Counted from the stretch's first letter, positions 1 through 5,349 are shown. The stretch is 5,349 bases of DNA from B8-G4 sp033720735 (GCA_033720735.1 JAWWBX010000308.1:1-5349); one strand, 5' to 3'. The notes: generated by a model not told the origin, from the letters alone. Translations and numbers: made by a program.

Positions 1-78
1 CAAACATTAAACCATAGACTGGATTAAACGGAGCCGGACTTCGGTCGTCTCATACCCAAACGGAAACCACTCAGTGTT

Positions 79-474
79 ATGAATACTTCATTATTAACCA
101 TCCTGGCAATTTGCTGCACCCTCACCACCACGGCGTTCACCACATCATCTGATCCCTGGGTCAAGCTGGGATCGCGCAAAGCCAACATGAAGGCCGATCA
201 GGACGAGATCCTGGTGACCGGGGCCAAAGGCACCTTTAACGCCCTCAAGCTCACAGTCGAGGAAACCGGGGTCATGTTTCACCGGGTCGTGGTCCATTAC
301 CGCAATGGGACCCGCGAGGTTCTGGACATCCGACATCGCATTGAAGCGGGCGGTGAAACCCGTGTGCTCAATCTCAAAGGTCGGAATCGCATTATTCGGC
401 GGGTGGTCTTCCATTATCAAAGCAATCCGCTGGCCGACAAGAAGGCGAAGATCACCTTGTACGGCAGGCACTAG
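79..474 (+). CDS. Small exported DUF2541-like protein
   Basis: This 131-residue protein has a hydrophobic N-terminal segment (about residues 4-20) that looks like a Sec signal peptide, so the mature protein of roughly 105-110 residues should be exported. The mature part reads as alternating beta strands: WVKLG at 27-31, a DEILV strand at 42-46, LKLTV at 56-60, and two similar strands, VVVHYRNG at 70-77 and VVFHY at 109-113. It ends in KITLYGR. This layout resembles the DUF2541 (YaaI-like) family of small periplasmic proteins, whose function is not known to me; the assignment comes from pattern recall, not a search. Cysteines 12 and 13 lie inside the signal and do not form a good lipobox. I see no clear Shine-Dalgarno before the ATG, but the signal peptide begins directly at this start. 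The gene converges with the DoxX gene and overlaps it by four bases. Confidence 0.8.
   Translation: MNTSLLTILAICCTLTTTAFTTSSDPWVKLGSRKANMKADQDEILVTGAKGTFNALKLTVEETGVMFHRVVVHYRNGTREVLDIRHRIEAGGETRVLNLKGRNRIIRRVVFHYQSNPLADKKAKITLYGRH
471..474. other. Shared CTAG giving both convergent stop codons
   Basis: The palindromic tetranucleotide CTAG contains the TAG stop of the + strand gene (472-474). Read on the other strand, it also contains the TAG stop of the DoxX gene (471-473). The two genes therefore overlap tail to tail by four bases and no intergenic terminator can fit between them. Confidence 0.9.
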
Positions 475-863
475 CTCGCCTGAGAGCGGCGGACGATGCG
501 ACGGACAAACGATTCGGGCCAGCGCAGTACGCAGAGGACCAGAACACAGACCAGCAGCACGGCCGGAAAGACAGGTGATCCGATCCCGGTCGACACATGC
601 GTATAGATCGCACCGCCCATGAGCACGGTCAGCAGCAGCGCTCCCAGGCTCGTGGTGGGCGGAAACAGCAACAGCAGACCGCCAAGCATTTCGGCGATCC
701 CGACCTGCAAGGCAAATTCGGGTTCATACCCCCATTCCATGAACTGCGCCTGGGACTCGGCAGTGTCTGACGAGACCTTGCGCCACCCATAGAGAATAAA
801 CACCCAGGCGAGGATAACGGAGGCACCCAGGGAGACAAGTTTACGGACGCTGGCTTCCTTCAT
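471..863 (-). CDS. DoxX-family integral membrane protein
   Basis: This 130-residue protein has four predicted membrane helices, at about residues 9-28, 51-68, 72-90 and 98-114, and a basic C-terminal tail (RRIVRRSQ). Helix 1 carries the family-like pattern A-x-x-F-x-x-x-G-x-x-K (residues 19-29), and helix 2 carries G-x-x-E-x-x-G-G-x-L-L (55-65). The length and topology are typical of DoxX/DoxD-type proteins. Members have been linked to thiosulfate:quinone oxidoreduction in Acidianus and to redox stress in mycobacteria, but most bacterial copies have no assigned role, so no reaction is claimed here. Upstream of the ATG is TTAGGATC, an AGGA placed rather close to the start. The gene lies 67 bases downstream of the M48 protease on the same strand with no terminator visible between them, so co-transcription is likely. 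Its 3' end overlaps the convergent DUF2541-like gene. Confidence 0.85.
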   Translation of the reverse strand: MKEASVRKLVSLGASVILAWVFILYGWRKVSSDTAESQAQFMEWGYEPEFALQVGIAEMLGGLLLLFPPTTSLGALLLTVLMGGAIYTHVSTGIGSPVFPAVLLVCVLVLCVLRWPESFVRRIVRRSQAS

Positions 864-930
864 GATCCTAATTTAGGGAAATCACCCGGACCACGCTAAA
901 CGCCAACCGCCAGATTTTTGCAGACCCGGC

Positions 931-2379
931 TCACGACCGCTCGATCAGCTTGAGCCGCCGTCCGGAATCCACGCGCTGCTTGAGGTCGATCCCGTTCAGA
1001 ATCGAAACCTCCTCCAGTCGGTCATTGGGCACACGCATGGCACTGAGCACATCGCGGGCCTGACCACTAAACGGGGCAGTTCGTATCACGATCCGCTCGG
1101 GCTTCCGTTCGATCTTCTCGCGGTCTGTCAACCTGCGGTAACCCTCCATCGTGCTGACGAACGTCCCGGCATACTTCTGGTAGTCCGTCTTCTTGGTCAG
1201 ACCATGAAATTCGTAGATGTAGTTGCCGTCCTGCAGGTAGTAGCTGAGAACCCGCGTGATCTGTTGCGGATTTTGCGGATTGAGCAGGTCTGACAGGGTC
1301 ACCAGTGCCTCGAAGCCATTTACCATTGTCGTCTTCTGGTCGATCAGCGTCAGGTTGTTGTCGCGAATGGTCGCTTCAGCTGCGGCCACCAGGCTGTTTT
1401 CCTGTGCCAACTGGAAGATGATCAGCGCATCCCCACTGCGTGGAGCCATCCGTACCTGGCTTGGTGAGTTGGCGGTTTGCCAGTTGCCCGGAACCGGGAA
1501 TTGGAACAGCAGCTCAGGATGAAAAAAGTAGCCCTCCTCAAAAAAGCCCTGTGCAGGATCTTCACCGTAGATCATGCCGTCGATCATCTGCAGATAGCTG
1601 TCACGTCCCACTTTGAAACTGGCGGCATCCTGCCCCTGCTGCGCCTGACTTGCCAACTGATGGACCGTGTTGTAGCGATCACGCGGATCCGGGTGCGTCG
1701 ACATGAAAGTCGGGATGGACGCGCTTTCGTCATCGCGCATGCGCTGCAGGGTCTGGAAAAAGTCTGCCATCTGGTGGGCGTCATAACCGATCTCCGTGGA
1801 GTACGCCACGCCAAGCTGATCCGACTCACTCTCATTGTCGCGGCTAAACTTCAGGAAGAGGAGTTGGAGACCCTCCTGGGCAGCGTCCGCAAAGGAGGCA
1901 AACTCCGGTGAGATGACCACTCCTGCAATGAATCCCACCTGGAAAAGGATATTGTTGGAGTATTGTTTTGCCGAATGACGTGCCGCGATATGGCCGATCT
2001 CGTGTCCGAGTACACCGGCAAACTCCGCCTCGTTATTGAAATGCGCCAGGATTCCCCGCGTGAAATAGACATACCCCCCGGGCACGGCAAATGCATTGAC
2101 GACCGGTGAGTCCAGGATCTTGAATTCGTAGTCAAGTTGGGGGCGGTGCGAAATCGCAGCCATCTGCTGACCCTTTTCATTGATGAACCGCTGCAGGGCC
2201 TCATCCTGATACAGGCCGTAGGCCGCCACGATCGAGGGGTCCGATTGCCGTCCAAGATTGATCTCGGCCTGTTCAGATAGCAACATGAAGTCTTTCTTGC
2301 CTGTCACCGGATTAACGGCACAGGCGGAAACCAGCAAGAGCGCAAGGGTGAGTATCGGTGTGAACAGTCGTTTAACCAT
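931..2379 (-). CDS. M48-family zinc metalloprotease lipoprotein
   Basis: This 482-residue protein starts with a lipoprotein signal: a hydrophobic stretch at 5-17 and lipobox V-S-A-C with Cys20. Ala at the next position favours outer-membrane sorting. NPVTGKKDFMLLSE follows, a typical opening for periplasmic M48 proteases related to BepA (YfgC) and LoiP. The catalytic motif HEIGH is at 126-130, with H126 and H130 as zinc ligands and E127 as the catalytic base. The third ligand is probably E183 in NESESD, and H229 in STHPDPRDR matches the extra conserved histidine of BepA-type enzymes. Unlike BepA, the C-terminal half shows no TPR helices. It has a beta-rich region (about 285-415) and a final 45-residue module (about 437-480, with LEEVSILNG and LKLIE) resembling a LysM-like domain. 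Likely roles are turnover or quality control of envelope proteins. There is no obvious Shine-Dalgarno, but the signal begins at this ATG and the frame is stopped 27 bases upstream. It is the first gene of a probable unit with DoxX. Confidence 0.92.
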   Translation of the reverse strand: MVKRLFTPILTLALLLVSACAVNPVTGKKDFMLLSEQAEINLGRQSDPSIVAAYGLYQDEALQRFINEKGQQMAAISHRPQLDYEFKILDSPVVNAFAVPGGYVYFTRGILAHFNNEAEFAGVLGHEIGHIAARHSAKQYSNNILFQVGFIAGVVISPEFASFADAAQEGLQLLFLKFSRDNESESDQLGVAYSTEIGYDAHQMADFFQTLQRMRDDESASIPTFMSTHPDPRDRYNTVHQLASQAQQGQDAASFKVGRDSYLQMIDGMIYGEDPAQGFFEEGYFFHPELLFQFPVPGNWQTANSPSQVRMAPRSGDALIIFQLAQENSLVAAAEATIRDNNLTLIDQKTTMVNGFEALVTLSDLLNPQNPQQITRVLSYYLQDGNYIYEFHGLTKKTDYQKYAGTFVSTMEGYRRLTDREKIERKPERIVIRTAPFSGQARDVLSAMRVPNDRLEEVSILNGIDLKQRVDSGRRLKLIERS

Positions 2380-2421
2380 GTGCAGGTATTTGTTGACTTG
2401 CAGGGGTCAAGACCATTAAGG

Positions 2422-2437
2422 TAACGAATCCACAATC
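2422..2437. repeat. Direct repeat copy 1 in divergent spacer
   Basis: The sequence TAACGAATCCACAATC is matched at 2535-2550 with a single difference (C against T at the twelfth base). This copy lies 43-58 bases upstream of the protease start codon, a position suited to a regulator binding site for that gene. The regulator is unknown. Confidence 0.55.
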
Positions 2438-2521
2438 CGTCACCAATATGTACGCATGCCATGTCCTCAACTCTCCTGATATGCCGGCTATTGTGTGGTG
2501 ACACCTCATATCTGCTTTCCC

Positions 2522-2549
2522 TTTAACCCGGTATTAACGAATCCATAAT
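2522..2549 (+). promoter_or_regulatory. Possible sigma-70 promoter for the secreted repeat protein
   Basis: A -10 candidate CATAAT (2544-2549) differs from TATAAT at one base. It is preceded at a 16-base spacing by TTTAAC (2522-2527), a poor -35 match. Transcription would start near 2556, giving a leader of about 67 bases. The weak -35 together with the overlapping TTAAC boxes would fit an activator-dependent promoter, but this is a low-confidence call. Confidence 0.25.
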
Positions 2550-2550
2550 C
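2535..2550. repeat. Direct repeat copy 2 in divergent spacer
   Basis: The sequence TAACGAATCCATAATC is the second copy of the 16-base direct repeat, starting 113 bases after the first and matching it at 15 of 16 positions. It lies 73-88 bases upstream of the start of the secreted repeat protein and overlaps both a TTAAC box and a possible -10 element. Confidence 0.55.
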
Positions 2551-2622
2551 TTCTTTAACACGCCAGGTGCGTCATACCAGTGATCTCCAAAGGGGATGAT
2601 TTGATTACAAAAACGCGATAAC

Positions 2623-3345
2623 ATGAAAAGGGTTTTGCACTGGACAAGCCTGGTGATACTGGCGATGCTGATTCAGACGGGCACCAGCCTGGCCTCGCAA
2701 GTGGAGGGGCTCTGGCACAACGAGCGTACCGGGATCTCCATCGAGGTTCAGGATACCTACGACGGGATCAAGGTCAAGCGAACCGATGCGTCGCGATGGC
2801 GCTATTACGACACACGGAGCAACGACATTTACTCCGACCAACGCGGCAACTACTACGAGCTGCGACGCAGAAATCAACTGCGCTGGGTAAGCCGCAACGG
2901 TCGTGACGTACTGGTATTCACCCGGGCCTCGTCAGGGTGGTATGACGATGATGAGGAAACCTGGTACGGCGGAGCGTTTTATGATAATTATGACGACGGT
3001 CTGGGTGGGTTCCATGCAGACGGATCGTACTGCCCCGGCGGCTACCTGCCGCACCAGGCACATCAGGCACTGACGCGTTCGCAGGTACGCAAGCTCAGAG
3101 GCCTTGAAGGCCGGTGGAGCGGATGGCGCGGCCAGGGGATCATGGAAATCCGGGTCAATCGCAAAGCGGTGCATGTCGACTACAACGGACGCCACTTCCA
3201 CTTCTACCCCACCGGCAACGGACGACTCGCCGGGGACAATGGTATGAGTATCCTGACAACCGGGCGCAACCGTCTGATCCTGCGGGGCCATCGCGGGAGA
3301 CCCCTGGCGTTTACCAGGGGCCGTTACAACGACTACTGCTATTGA
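2623..3345 (+). CDS. Secreted tyrosine-rich protein with two repeated modules
   Basis: I do not recognise this 240-residue protein. It begins MKR, then a hydrophobic segment (4-19) and a likely signal peptidase I site after SLA (residues 22-24), so it should be exported. The mature protein seems to be an internal duplication. Module 1 (about 27-101) opens V-E-G-L-W and closes L-V-F-T-R; module 2 (about 161-232) opens L-E-G-R-W and closes L-A-F-T-R. Each is predicted to be mostly beta strand and rich in Arg, Asn and Tyr. The linker (about 102-145) is acidic and aromatic, with DDDEE at 108-112, many Tyr and Gly, and Cys137. The only other cysteine is Cys239 at the extreme C terminus, so a disulfide is possible. 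The ATG lacks a nearby Shine-Dalgarno (AGGGG at 2591-2595 is too far), but an in-frame TGA at 2602-2604 limits upstream starts. A strong terminator follows, so it is probably a single-gene unit. Confidence 0.85.
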   Translation: MKRVLHWTSLVILAMLIQTGTSLASQVEGLWHNERTGISIEVQDTYDGIKVKRTDASRWRYYDTRSNDIYSDQRGNYYELRRRNQLRWVSRNGRDVLVFTRASSGWYDDDEETWYGGAFYDNYDDGLGGFHADGSYCPGGYLPHQAHQALTRSQVRKLRGLEGRWSGWRGQGIMEIRVNRKAVHVDYNGRHFHFYPTGNGRLAGDNGMSILTTGRNRLILRGHRGRPLAFTRGRYNDYCY

Positions 3346-3368
3346 GCAGAGCTTCCATTTTGATCCAT

Positions 3369-3401
3369 GGGTTCGGTTCGGAAAGGACCGAACCCTTTTT
3401 T
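3369..3401 (+). terminator. Strong intrinsic terminator
   Basis: A perfect 9-base-pair stem, GGGTTCGGT (3369-3377) with ACCGAACCC (3387-3395), is followed at once by six T residues (3396-3401). The stem can extend by a wobble pair and a C-G pair to leave a five-base loop. It starts 24 bases after the stop of the secreted repeat protein and should end that transcript, separating it from the DUF763 gene. There is no matching T-run for the other strand, so it acts in the + direction only. Confidence 0.93.
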
Positions 3402-3441
3402 GATTCGGCTTTTGCATACAGAGGGCGGATCGTGCTAATTC

Positions 3442-4674
3442 ATGATCTTTACCCTGATGCAACGCAGTGGACATGCAGATCTCCCCTTGCACGGCGGCCG
3501 TGTACCGCAATGGCTGGCGTCACGTATGTCACTGCTGGGTACCGCCATCATTGAGAGTATCCTCAGCGAATACGGCCGTGACGAAGTGCTGCGACGCCTG
3601 AGTGATCCGCTTTGGTTTCAGTCTCTGGGATGCGTGATGGGTATGGACTGGCATTCATCCGGTATCACCACTTCGGTGATGGGTGCGCTCAAGCGCGGGA
3701 TCAACCAGCGCTCCAGGGATTATGGGCTCTACATCTGTGGCGGACGCGGGCGCCATTCGCGCAAGACGCCGGATGAGCTGATGGGCATCGCTGACAGGAC
3801 CGGGATGGACGGTCACCAGCTGGTGCGGGCCAGCAAATTGACAGCCAAAGTGGACAATACCGCCGTACAGGATGGTTTCCAGTTGTATCTGCACAGCTTC
3901 GTGCTCAGCAGCGACGGCAACTGGGCCGTCGTACAGCAGGGAATGAATCCTGCGGCCGGGCAAGCCAGGCGGTATCACTGGCACTCTCCACGTATTACGA
4001 GCTTCGTCAACAATCCTCATACTGCCGTCTGCGGCGAGTCACAAGGTCAGATCCTCAATCTCGTGCACCAGCAAGCGGCTGCCACCCGTAGGGGCATCCT
4101 GGACCTTTCTGCCCTGCATCCGGATCAATTCGGCCGCGAGGTGCGCAAGATCGTTATGCCGGACCACCATGATGTCCGGGCCGCCGATGTGGATCTGAAG
4201 CGGATGGCGAGTATCATCGCCCTCGCGCATGAAGCCCGTCCGGAGGATTTCGAATCGCTGTTGCTGTTGCGCGGCCTCGGACCACGCACTCTCCAATCGC
4301 TCACCCTGGTCAGCGAGGTCATCCACGGCACGCCATCGCGCTTTGATGATCCCGCACGCTTTTCACTCGCGCACGGCGGAAAAGACGGGCACCCCTTCCC
4401 GGTTCCACTTGCGGTATACGACGAGACCATTGAGTTTCTCAATAGCATGCTCGTGCGTGCCAAACTCGGCGAGACAGACAAGAGACATGCCTTCAAGCGA
4501 CTCTCAAAGCTGGCAGCGCGGCAGGAAGAGCGGTTTGATCCGGATCCGGAGCGCTTCAATGCCTGGATGGAAAAAGAACGGGCGTGGTCACCGGAATATG
4601 GCGGCAGAACCGTGTTTGATGATCGCCGCGGCAATCAACGCAGGCATAAAGGAGGTCAGCTTTCACTGTTTTGA
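3442..4674 (+). CDS. DUF763-family protein with C-terminal clamp-binding motif
   Basis: This 410-residue protein matches my recall of the DUF763 family: RSGHADLPLHGGRVPQWL near the N terminus (8-25), GMDWHSSGITTS (67-78), GGRGRHSRKTPDEL (100-113), KVDNTAVQDGFQLYLH (136-151), WAVVQQGMN (161-169), RRYHWHS (176-182) and PDHHDV (240-245). DUF763 is found in archaea and bacteria; I know of no established function. A segment at about 273-296 (LLLLRGLGPRTLQSL and onward) looks like a helix-hairpin-helix, a common DNA-binding element. After a charged helical region (330-383), a basic tail (395-403) leads to GG-QLSLF as the last residues. QLSLF is a consensus-like pentapeptide for binding the bacterial beta sliding clamp, so a role in DNA replication or repair is inferred. 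The frame is stopped just upstream at 3436-3438. Met6 (3457) fits the usual family start better than Met1, and neither has a clear ribosome site. The gene has its own transcript after the terminator and converges with the next gene. Confidence 0.9.
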   Translation: MIFTLMQRSGHADLPLHGGRVPQWLASRMSLLGTAIIESILSEYGRDEVLRRLSDPLWFQSLGCVMGMDWHSSGITTSVMGALKRGINQRSRDYGLYICGGRGRHSRKTPDELMGIADRTGMDGHQLVRASKLTAKVDNTAVQDGFQLYLHSFVLSSDGNWAVVQQGMNPAAGQARRYHWHSPRITSFVNNPHTAVCGESQGQILNLVHQQAAATRRGILDLSALHPDQFGREVRKIVMPDHHDVRAADVDLKRMASIIALAHEARPEDFESLLLLRGLGPRTLQSLTLVSEVIHGTPSRFDDPARFSLAHGGKDGHPFPVPLAVYDETIEFLNSMLVRAKLGETDKRHAFKRLSKLAARQEERFDPDPERFNAWMEKERAWSPEYGGRTVFDDRRGNQRRHKGGQLSLF

Positions 4675-4719
4675 TCCAAGACTGAATGGCGACCATATGC
4701 GGAGGTTCCCGCCACTTGC

Positions 4720-5349
4720 TCAGCGCTTGAGACTGGCCATCCGTTGCTCCAGGTAGTGGATCAGATCCGCACACTGTTGCCTCGCCATCCCGCCCTGCAA
4801 TAGTTCCGGAAGCGCCGCCAGCAAAGCCCCGGCCTGCACCACGGATTCCCGGATCTCCCGGAGTGTCTCAATGTTGGCGGACTGCGGCGTGAGCGCACCG
4901 AGCCTGACCTGCCCCGCATTGAGCAGGGTGAATGCCCACGCTTGCTCCTGCCAGTCGAACCATTCTGATCGCAATTGACGCGCTTGATCGAACAGGGAAA
5001 GCGCCTCGCCATAGAGAACGACGGCGGTTTTTGACGCGGAGGTATCAGCGACTTCCTTCACTTCGATCGCGCGATCGATAAGGGTTTGCAGAAACTCTGT
5101 GCGATTTGCTTCAGTTGGATGGAAACCAAAGGCCATCCTCGCCTCTTCCAGTTTGCGCTGTGCCGGTGGCAGAGCCAGGAATTGCTGCAGGGTGTCGTGG
5201 TAGCCACACGGAAGCGACGGCTGCCACTGCCGGTCGACCGGGCAATCCACGAGTTGCCATACCGGTTGCGCCGGCAAATGCGAACTCAAAAATTCCTCCG
5301 GCGCGACAAAGAGCCATGCCTGTTGCGACTTCTGGCGCTTGCCCGTTTG
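4720..5349 (-). CDS. Hypothetical helical protein, 5' end outside window
   Basis: I do not recognise this protein. The frame is open from the stop at 4720-4722 to the window edge, giving 209 residues with no start visible. The first residues in the window read QTGKRQKSQQAWLFVAPEEF, then LSSHLPAQPVWQLVDCP. A start could be forced at a TTG codon (5287-5289), but the sequence before it continues smoothly as protein, so the true start is most likely beyond 5349. The opening part resembles a short beta segment (AWLFVA), and the region from about the FLALPPAQRKLEEAR stretch onward is predicted to be almost all alpha helix, rich in Leu, Ala, Gln and Glu, without a signal peptide or membrane helix. 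This suggests a cytosolic helical-bundle or coiled-coil protein. It ends 45 bases from the convergent DUF763 gene with no strong terminator in between. No function is proposed. Confidence 0.75.
   Translation of the reverse strand, partial: QTGKRQKSQQAWLFVAPEEFLSSHLPAQPVWQLVDCPVDRQWQPSLPCGYHDTLQQFLALPPAQRKLEEARMAFGFHPTEANRTEFLQTLIDRAIEVKEVADTSASKTAVVLYGEALSLFDQARQLRSEWFDWQEQAWAFTLLNAGQVRLGALTPQSANIETLREIRESVVQAGALLAALPELLQGGMARQQCADLIHYLEQRMASLKR
5063..5078. repeat. 16-base perfect palindrome inside a coding region
   Basis: TCGATCGCGCGATCGA reads the same on both strands and contains two CGATCG units. It lies within the partial hypothetical gene, encoding the region around IDRAIE. It may be a codon-level coincidence or a methylation or protein target, and it holds two GATC (Dam-type) sites 8 bases apart. 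Confidence 0.5.

Larger units (their letters stand above)
2522..2559. promoter_or_regulatory. Cluster of three TTAAC boxes
   Basis: TTAAC occurs at 2523-2527, 2534-2538 and 2555-2559, so the starts are 11 and 21 bases apart, close to one and two helical turns. The first and last copies extend to CTTTAAC (2521-2527 and 2553-2559). Direct repeats about 11 bases apart are the usual form of sites bound by OmpR/PhoB-type response regulators. The regulator type here is an inference from spacing alone. Confidence 0.35.
2380..2622. promoter_or_regulatory. Divergent intergenic control region
   Basis: This 243-base spacer separates the divergent starts of the M48 protease (- strand) and the secreted repeat protein (+ strand), so it must hold the promoters of both. 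It is more AT-rich than the flanking genes, especially at 2520-2560 and 2600-2622. It contains a 16-base direct repeat and a cluster of TTAAC boxes, listed separately. I found no convincing sigma-70 promoter for the protease. No small open frame in it looks like a gene. Confidence 0.6.

Noticed and set aside
1..78. Promoter or ribosome site before the DUF2541-like gene
   Set aside because: I saw no convincing -35/-10 pair or Shine-Dalgarno in the 78 bases available, and the promoter may lie left of the window.
108..117. Possible lipobox cysteine in the DUF2541-like signal peptide
   Set aside because: The residue before the first cysteine is isoleucine, which does not fit the lipobox. The cysteines lie within the hydrophobic core of the signal.
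1477..1911. Open frame of 144 codons on the + strand antisense to the M48 protease
   Set aside because: It lies wholly inside the protease gene, its translation shows no recognisable motif, and the opposite strand encodes a clear protease with catalytic residues.
2497..2505. Short inverted repeat GGTG-A-CACC in the divergent spacer
   Set aside because: Four-base arms do not extend further, and such a repeat is expected by chance.
2932..3510. Open frame of 192 codons on the - strand
   Set aside because: It crosses the intrinsic terminator and overlaps both the secreted repeat gene and the start of DUF763. Its translation is low-complexity and shows no family features.
4699..4712. Possible hairpin GCGG/CCGC between the convergent DUF763 and hypothetical genes
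   Set aside because: The stem is only four base pairs with a six-base loop and no T-run on either side, so it is not supported as a terminator.
4125..4756. Long open frames on both strands overlapping DUF763 (4125-4634 on -, 4229-4756 on +)
   Set aside because: Both are shadow frames of the DUF763 gene, rich in Arg and Ser as expected from out-of-frame reading of GC-rich coding DNA.
1..5349. CRISPR array, tRNA, rRNA, insertion sequence, toxin-antitoxin or phage genes
   Set aside because: No regularly spaced repeats, cloverleaf sequence, transposase motif or terminal inverted repeats were found. The window reads as ordinary chromosomal genes.

Overview
The window looks like ordinary chromosomal DNA from a Gram-negative bacterium, most likely a gammaproteobacterium; this is an inference. 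It rests on an outer-membrane-type lipoprotein signal on an M48 protease, several Sec-type signal peptides, a moderately GC-rich composition and the style of the gene families. I see no mobile element, CRISPR array, rRNA or tRNA. Coding density is high, and the longest stretch without a gene is the 243-base divergent spacer at 2380-2622.

Left part (1-2379): a small exported protein resembling the DUF2541 family lies on the + strand (79-474). It runs into a convergent two-gene unit on the - strand. That unit is an M48 zinc metalloprotease lipoprotein (931-2379) followed 67 bases downstream by a four-helix DoxX-family membrane protein (471-863). The convergent genes overlap by four bases, and one CTAG supplies both stop codons.

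Middle (2380-3401): a divergent spacer separates the protease from a + strand gene (2623-3345) for a tyrosine-rich secreted protein that I do not recognise. The protein appears to be built from two copies of one beta-rich module joined by an acidic/aromatic linker. The spacer holds a 16-base direct repeat, one copy nearer each gene, and three TTAAC boxes on roughly helical spacing, so it may be a shared regulatory region. The secreted-protein gene ends in a strong intrinsic terminator.

Right part (3402-5349): a complete DUF763-family gene (3442-4674) carries a helix-hairpin-helix-like segment. It ends in a basic tail and the exact residues QLSLF, which match the bacterial beta sliding-clamp binding motif and suggest a link to DNA replication or repair. 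It converges on an unrecognised helical protein on the - strand (4720 to the window edge) whose start lies outside the window.

The left and middle genes share an envelope location: one exported protein, one membrane protein, one lipoprotein protease and one secreted repeat protein. The DUF763 gene is separated from them by the terminator and is probably an independent unit. The most useful leads are the clamp-binding tail on DUF763, the repeated elements in the divergent spacer, and the internally duplicated secreted protein.
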